Part shown: positions 7,001 through 8,140 of the stretch, piece after piece
Position numbering within the stretch: position 1 is the stretch's first letter
How the letters are laid out: every line of letters starts with the position of its first letter
Assembly (NCBI GenBank): GCA_031255875.1
Contig: JAIRRR010000017.1
Span: 1 to 8,140 of the forward strand
DNA: 8,140 nucleotides
Source: Treponema sp.
GTDB taxonomy: Bacteria > Spirochaetota > Spirochaetia > Treponematales > Breznakiellaceae
Reading direction: 5' to 3'
Notes under the pieces: model-generated
The model's database searches: none
Told to the model about the DNA's origin: nothing
Seen by the model: only the letters and a program-made list of their open reading frames with translations
Position numbers and translations under genes: made by a program

Positions 7001-7871
7001 TCAGGGCTTCCGACGGGCCCGGGCCGGAGAACGAAGGCTTCTCTTCTTCCTTTATTACGTCCAGCCCCGTCAGTATGCGCGAAAGGAATTTCCCCAGCAG
7101 GATGCCCCAATTCCTGCGCATAAAGTCGAGCTGCCCGGTAAGCGAATCCGGGGACGCCAGGGCAGGGGCCCGGAGCAGGTCCCAGAGGCTCTGCCCGTCC
7201 GGGCCGAAGGACGGCAGGCCCGCCAGATGCGAGCGGAGCACTTCCAGAGCCTCGTTGTAGGCCGTCTCAGCCCCAAGGCCCCGGTCGTCAAACATAAAGA
7301 GGAAAGGCTTAAAGGCCGGGTTGGAGTTCGCCAGCGCGAGCAGCATAATTTCCTCAAGCGCCAGCGCCCGGTTGCTTTCCCCTCCGTCGCTCCCTTTAAG
7401 GTAATCGCCGGCCGAAACCTTGCCCGCGTATACCATCCGGGGCGGGAACAGGCCGGAGAATGTCTCCAGCAGCGCCCCCACCCTGCCGGACCCCAGCTGG
7501 GATTCAAGCCGTTCAAGCGCGGTCTCGAACACATCGTCCCGGACCTGCTCCCGGTAAAGGGCCACCATGTAATGGAGCATCTCGTCAACAAGCCCCATGG
7601 CGTTGAGCTGCCCGGCCCTTACCATTTTTTCAGGATGCCGGGGGTCCGTCTTCACATTTATCTTCCGGGCCAGGTTTCGCGCTTCCCTGATATTCGCCAG
7701 CACCACGTTCCCCCGCAGGGAAAAAATGCCGTGCTCCAGGGCGTATTCCTCCCGGACATCGCGGCGGATATGGAACTCCCGCAGCGCCATGCAGGTATCC
7801 GCCCGGAACGCGGTTTTCCGTACCGGCCGCGCCCGGCCCTCAAAAATTAACGGTATTCGCAGGAATTCCAT
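4092..7871 (-). CDS. Large intracellular alpha-amylase-family (GH13) protein with long N- and C-terminal extensions
   Basis: 1259 residues, no signal peptide, so probably cytoplasmic and acting on alpha-glucans such as glycogen or maltodextrins. The GH13 TIM barrel spans about 335-745. Region I is DMVPNH (D418, H423). Region II is VRFDAA (R536, presumed nucleophile D538). Region III is LLLAEAF (presumed acid/base E603). Region IV is NNPDEE with D664, where the usual His before this Asp is Pro663. FGICTLLVTMPGLPMFGHGQIEG at 679-701 is a typical end of the barrel. A helical, uncharacterised region fills 1-335, and a beta-rich part probably follows the barrel (about 745-865). Residues 966-1040 are an Ala/Pro/Lys linker, 1042-1218 look helical, and 1221-1259 form a basic Gly/Ala/Lys tail. 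The start at 7871 is set by GGAGGTGA just upstream. An in-frame ATG at 7991 is rejected because it lies upstream of the promoter. Hydrolase versus transglycosylase activity cannot be told from sequence. Confidence 0.88.
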   Translation of the reverse strand: MEFLRIPLIFEGRARPVRKTAFRADTCMALREFHIRRDVREEYALEHGIFSLRGNVVLANIREARNLARKINVKTDPRHPEKMVRAGQLNAMGLVDEMLHYMVALYREQVRDDVFETALERLESQLGSGRVGALLETFSGLFPPRMVYAGKVSAGDYLKGSDGGESNRALALEEIMLLALANSNPAFKPFLFMFDDRGLGAETAYNEALEVLRSHLAGLPSFGPDGQSLWDLLRAPALASPDSLTGQLDFMRRNWGILLGKFLSRILTGLDVIKEEEKPSFSGPGPSEALTFGGLDEYERFSPDQDWMPNTVLLAKSTLVWLFQLSQKYGREITRLDQIPDGELDELAHRGFTGLWLIGLWERSNASRVIKQWTGNPEAAASAYSLYDYDIAGELGGWGALANLRDRCHRRGIRLGSDMVPNHTGIDSRWIAEHPDRFLQLPYPPFPAYNYNCGNLSGRDDITVQIEEHYFDRSDCAVVFKRTDNRTGEARYIYHGNDGTSMPWNDTAQIDFLNEEAREAVIRTIIGVCKQFPIVRFDAAMTLAKRHIQRLWYPEPGKGGDIASRSEHAIPAEEFNRRIPNEFWREVVDRCAAEAPNTLLLAEAFWMMEGYFVRTLGMHRVYNSAFMNMLKKEENSKYRDTIKNTLEFDPEVLKRFVNFMNNPDEETAVAQFGKGDKYFGICTLLVTMPGLPMFGHGQIEGFEEKYGMEYRRSYRDEKPDQGFVERHEREIFPLMKKRYLFSGSAGFCLFDLWDSNGSVNENVFAYTNCAGDEKTLVLYNNAYSPAAGWIREGAANIPRKDGSARRDSLCQAIGLHGDDRCFVLLREQRQERWFVRSSKEISERGLFVSLNGYESQVFLDIHEVTDAASGSAEYRWDARWSKLNAELDGRGARDLDAALKDIFLGELYAPLAECLSHGRFAELSALVTAAPARKKEAAVFAESFEKPAEAFIACAFKFLNGADGRYDPFPAAPAKDQADRKAAAPPPGGKTAQHAVKDFTAYLEALLTLGKAGKKPAAKPAGAAPKAAPDSKSAGREDAAAEKLLHGFAEAVAAKPAIAAFGLGYGLLRLLRAVLGKGAGNGARDLAEYWGLDRKLREAFEGLGVPGDEARRVIEIMKAVLARTGAAAKAAPLPDLAPLDLALANYDAGDLRSILKVNLFENTLWFNKEAFEEALFYVPLFALLEYGQDQAKAIAVFAEQFRKAEAASQYKIDRLIDSLAGKTKKASGSVSRADKTGAGKENTGAKKGQAGAAGRGGKK

Positions 7872-7873
7872 AC

Positions 7874-7881
7874 TCACCTCC
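7874..7881 (-). promoter_or_regulatory. Strong ribosome binding site that fixes the amylase start
   Basis: GGAGGTGA on the minus strand is a full-length match to the anti-Shine-Dalgarno sequence. GGAGG ends 5 nt before the ATG at 7871. No comparable site precedes the in-frame ATG at 7991. Confidence 0.8.
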
Positions 7882-7897
7882 AAATGAATCTCTACAA

Positions 7898-7926
7898 AGT
7901 ATAACAGATAAACGCCGGTTTTTCCA
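7898..7926 (-). promoter_or_regulatory. Candidate sigma70-type promoter for the amylase-sppA unit
   Basis: On the minus strand, TGGAAA (7921-7926, 4 of 6 matches to TTGACA) and TATACT (7898-7903, 5 of 6 matches to TATAAT) are separated by 17 nt, and a TG one base before the -10 box makes it an extended -10. Transcription would start near 7891, giving a leader of about 20 nt that holds the ribosome binding site. The stretch is AT-rich compared with its surroundings. Both candidate promoters in this window share the extended -10 with a weaker -35. Confidence 0.55.
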
Positions 7927-7955
7927 TTTACGTTTGCCGCCCGCCCGGCAGTTTC

Positions 7956-7980
7956 ATGCGCTTCGCGCGTAAACGCGCAT
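7956..7980. repeat. Overlapping inverted repeats upstream of the amylase promoter
   Basis: ATGCGC (7956-7961) is complementary to GCGCAT (7975-7980) across a 13-nt loop. Inside this, GCGCG (7965-7969) can pair with CGCGC (7974-7978). The two pairings exclude each other. The element lies about 30 bp upstream of the -35 box. It could be an operator, or the trailing structure of a minus-strand gene beyond the right edge. No T run follows on the minus strand. Confidence 0.3.
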
Positions 7981-8033
7981 AAAATCCGCAAGCGCGACAG
8001 GCCGCTGTATCAGATTTTCAATTCGGAATTTGG

Positions 8034-8140
8034 GCGCATCCGGCCTGCGGCCGGACCGGGCTTTCCGGGGCTCCGCGCTGCCGCGCTCCGGCCCCGCCTG
8101 CGGCGCGGCGGCCTTGCGGCCCCCCTCCAATCCCTTGCGC
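8034..8140. repeat. Cluster of short GC-rich palindromes, possible REP/BIME-like extragenic element (runs off the window)
   Basis: Three small hairpins of one design follow one another: TCCGGCC-TGC-GGCCGGA (8039-8055), CGCC-TGC-GGCG (8095-8105) and GGCC-TTGC-GGCC (8110-8121). Between the first two, CGGGGC (8066-8071) pairs with GCCCCG (8091-8096) around a tandem repeat of CCGCGCT (8073-8079 and 8081-8087). The CCTGCGG or CCTTGCGG core occurs three times. No gene was recognised here on either strand. The pattern fits a repetitive extragenic element, but only one copy is visible, so repetition in the genome is inferred. Confidence 0.4.

Noticed and set aside
6015..7850. 611-codon open frame on the plus strand
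   Set aside because: It is fully antisense to the amylase gene, whose GH13 motifs are unmistakable. Its translation is Arg/Pro/Val-rich without recognisable domains, as expected of a shadow of GC-rich coding sequence.
7872..7991. N-terminal extension of the amylase by 40 codons (ATG at 7991)
   Set aside because: It crosses the candidate promoter and the strong ribosome binding site and has no ribosome binding site of its own.

Overview
The window holds four genes, all on the minus strand, so transcription runs from high to low coordinates. In that order they are: a large intracellular GH13 alpha-amylase-family protein (7871-4092), a long-form SppA signal peptide peptidase (4087-2261), an HD-domain protein with the layout of a CCA-adding enzyme/poly(A) polymerase whose nucleotidyltransferase half looks decayed (2156-954), and the first half of a type I restriction-modification DNA methyltransferase, HsdM, which runs off the left edge (755-1). 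The long open frames on the plus strand all lie antisense to these genes and look like shadows of high-GC coding sequence.

The DNA is GC-rich: hand-counted lines mostly give 50-70% G+C. The SppA signal peptide implies a bacterium with an inner membrane. The gene set does not fix the taxon. My impression is a GC-rich spirochaete (Treponema-like) or another environmental Gram-negative, but this is a guess from the look of the proteins and the GC-rich intergenic palindromes.

Layout: the right edge (7992-8140) is a non-coding block of short GC-rich hairpins that resembles a repetitive extragenic element. A sigma70-type promoter (7898-7926) and a strong ribosome binding site start the amylase gene. 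The sppA start lies 4 nt after the amylase stop, so these two are almost certainly one transcript. A 104-nt gap with three GC-rich hairpins separates sppA from the HD gene, which may be the third gene of the same operon. A weak terminator candidate (888-922) and a separate promoter (849-877) then divide this unit from hsdM.

The first three genes have no obvious common pathway. The amylase points to cytoplasmic alpha-glucan (glycogen or maltodextrin) metabolism, SppA to clearing cleaved signal peptides at the membrane, and the HD protein to a metal-dependent phosphohydrolase on an unknown, possibly RNA-derived, substrate. HsdM is the modification subunit of a restriction system whose other genes would lie beyond the left edge. 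I see no CRISPR array, tRNA, rRNA, transposase or clear new defence system. The points most worth a second look are the decayed nucleotidyltransferase, the missing region IV histidine and large unexplained extensions of the amylase, and the palindrome block at the right edge.
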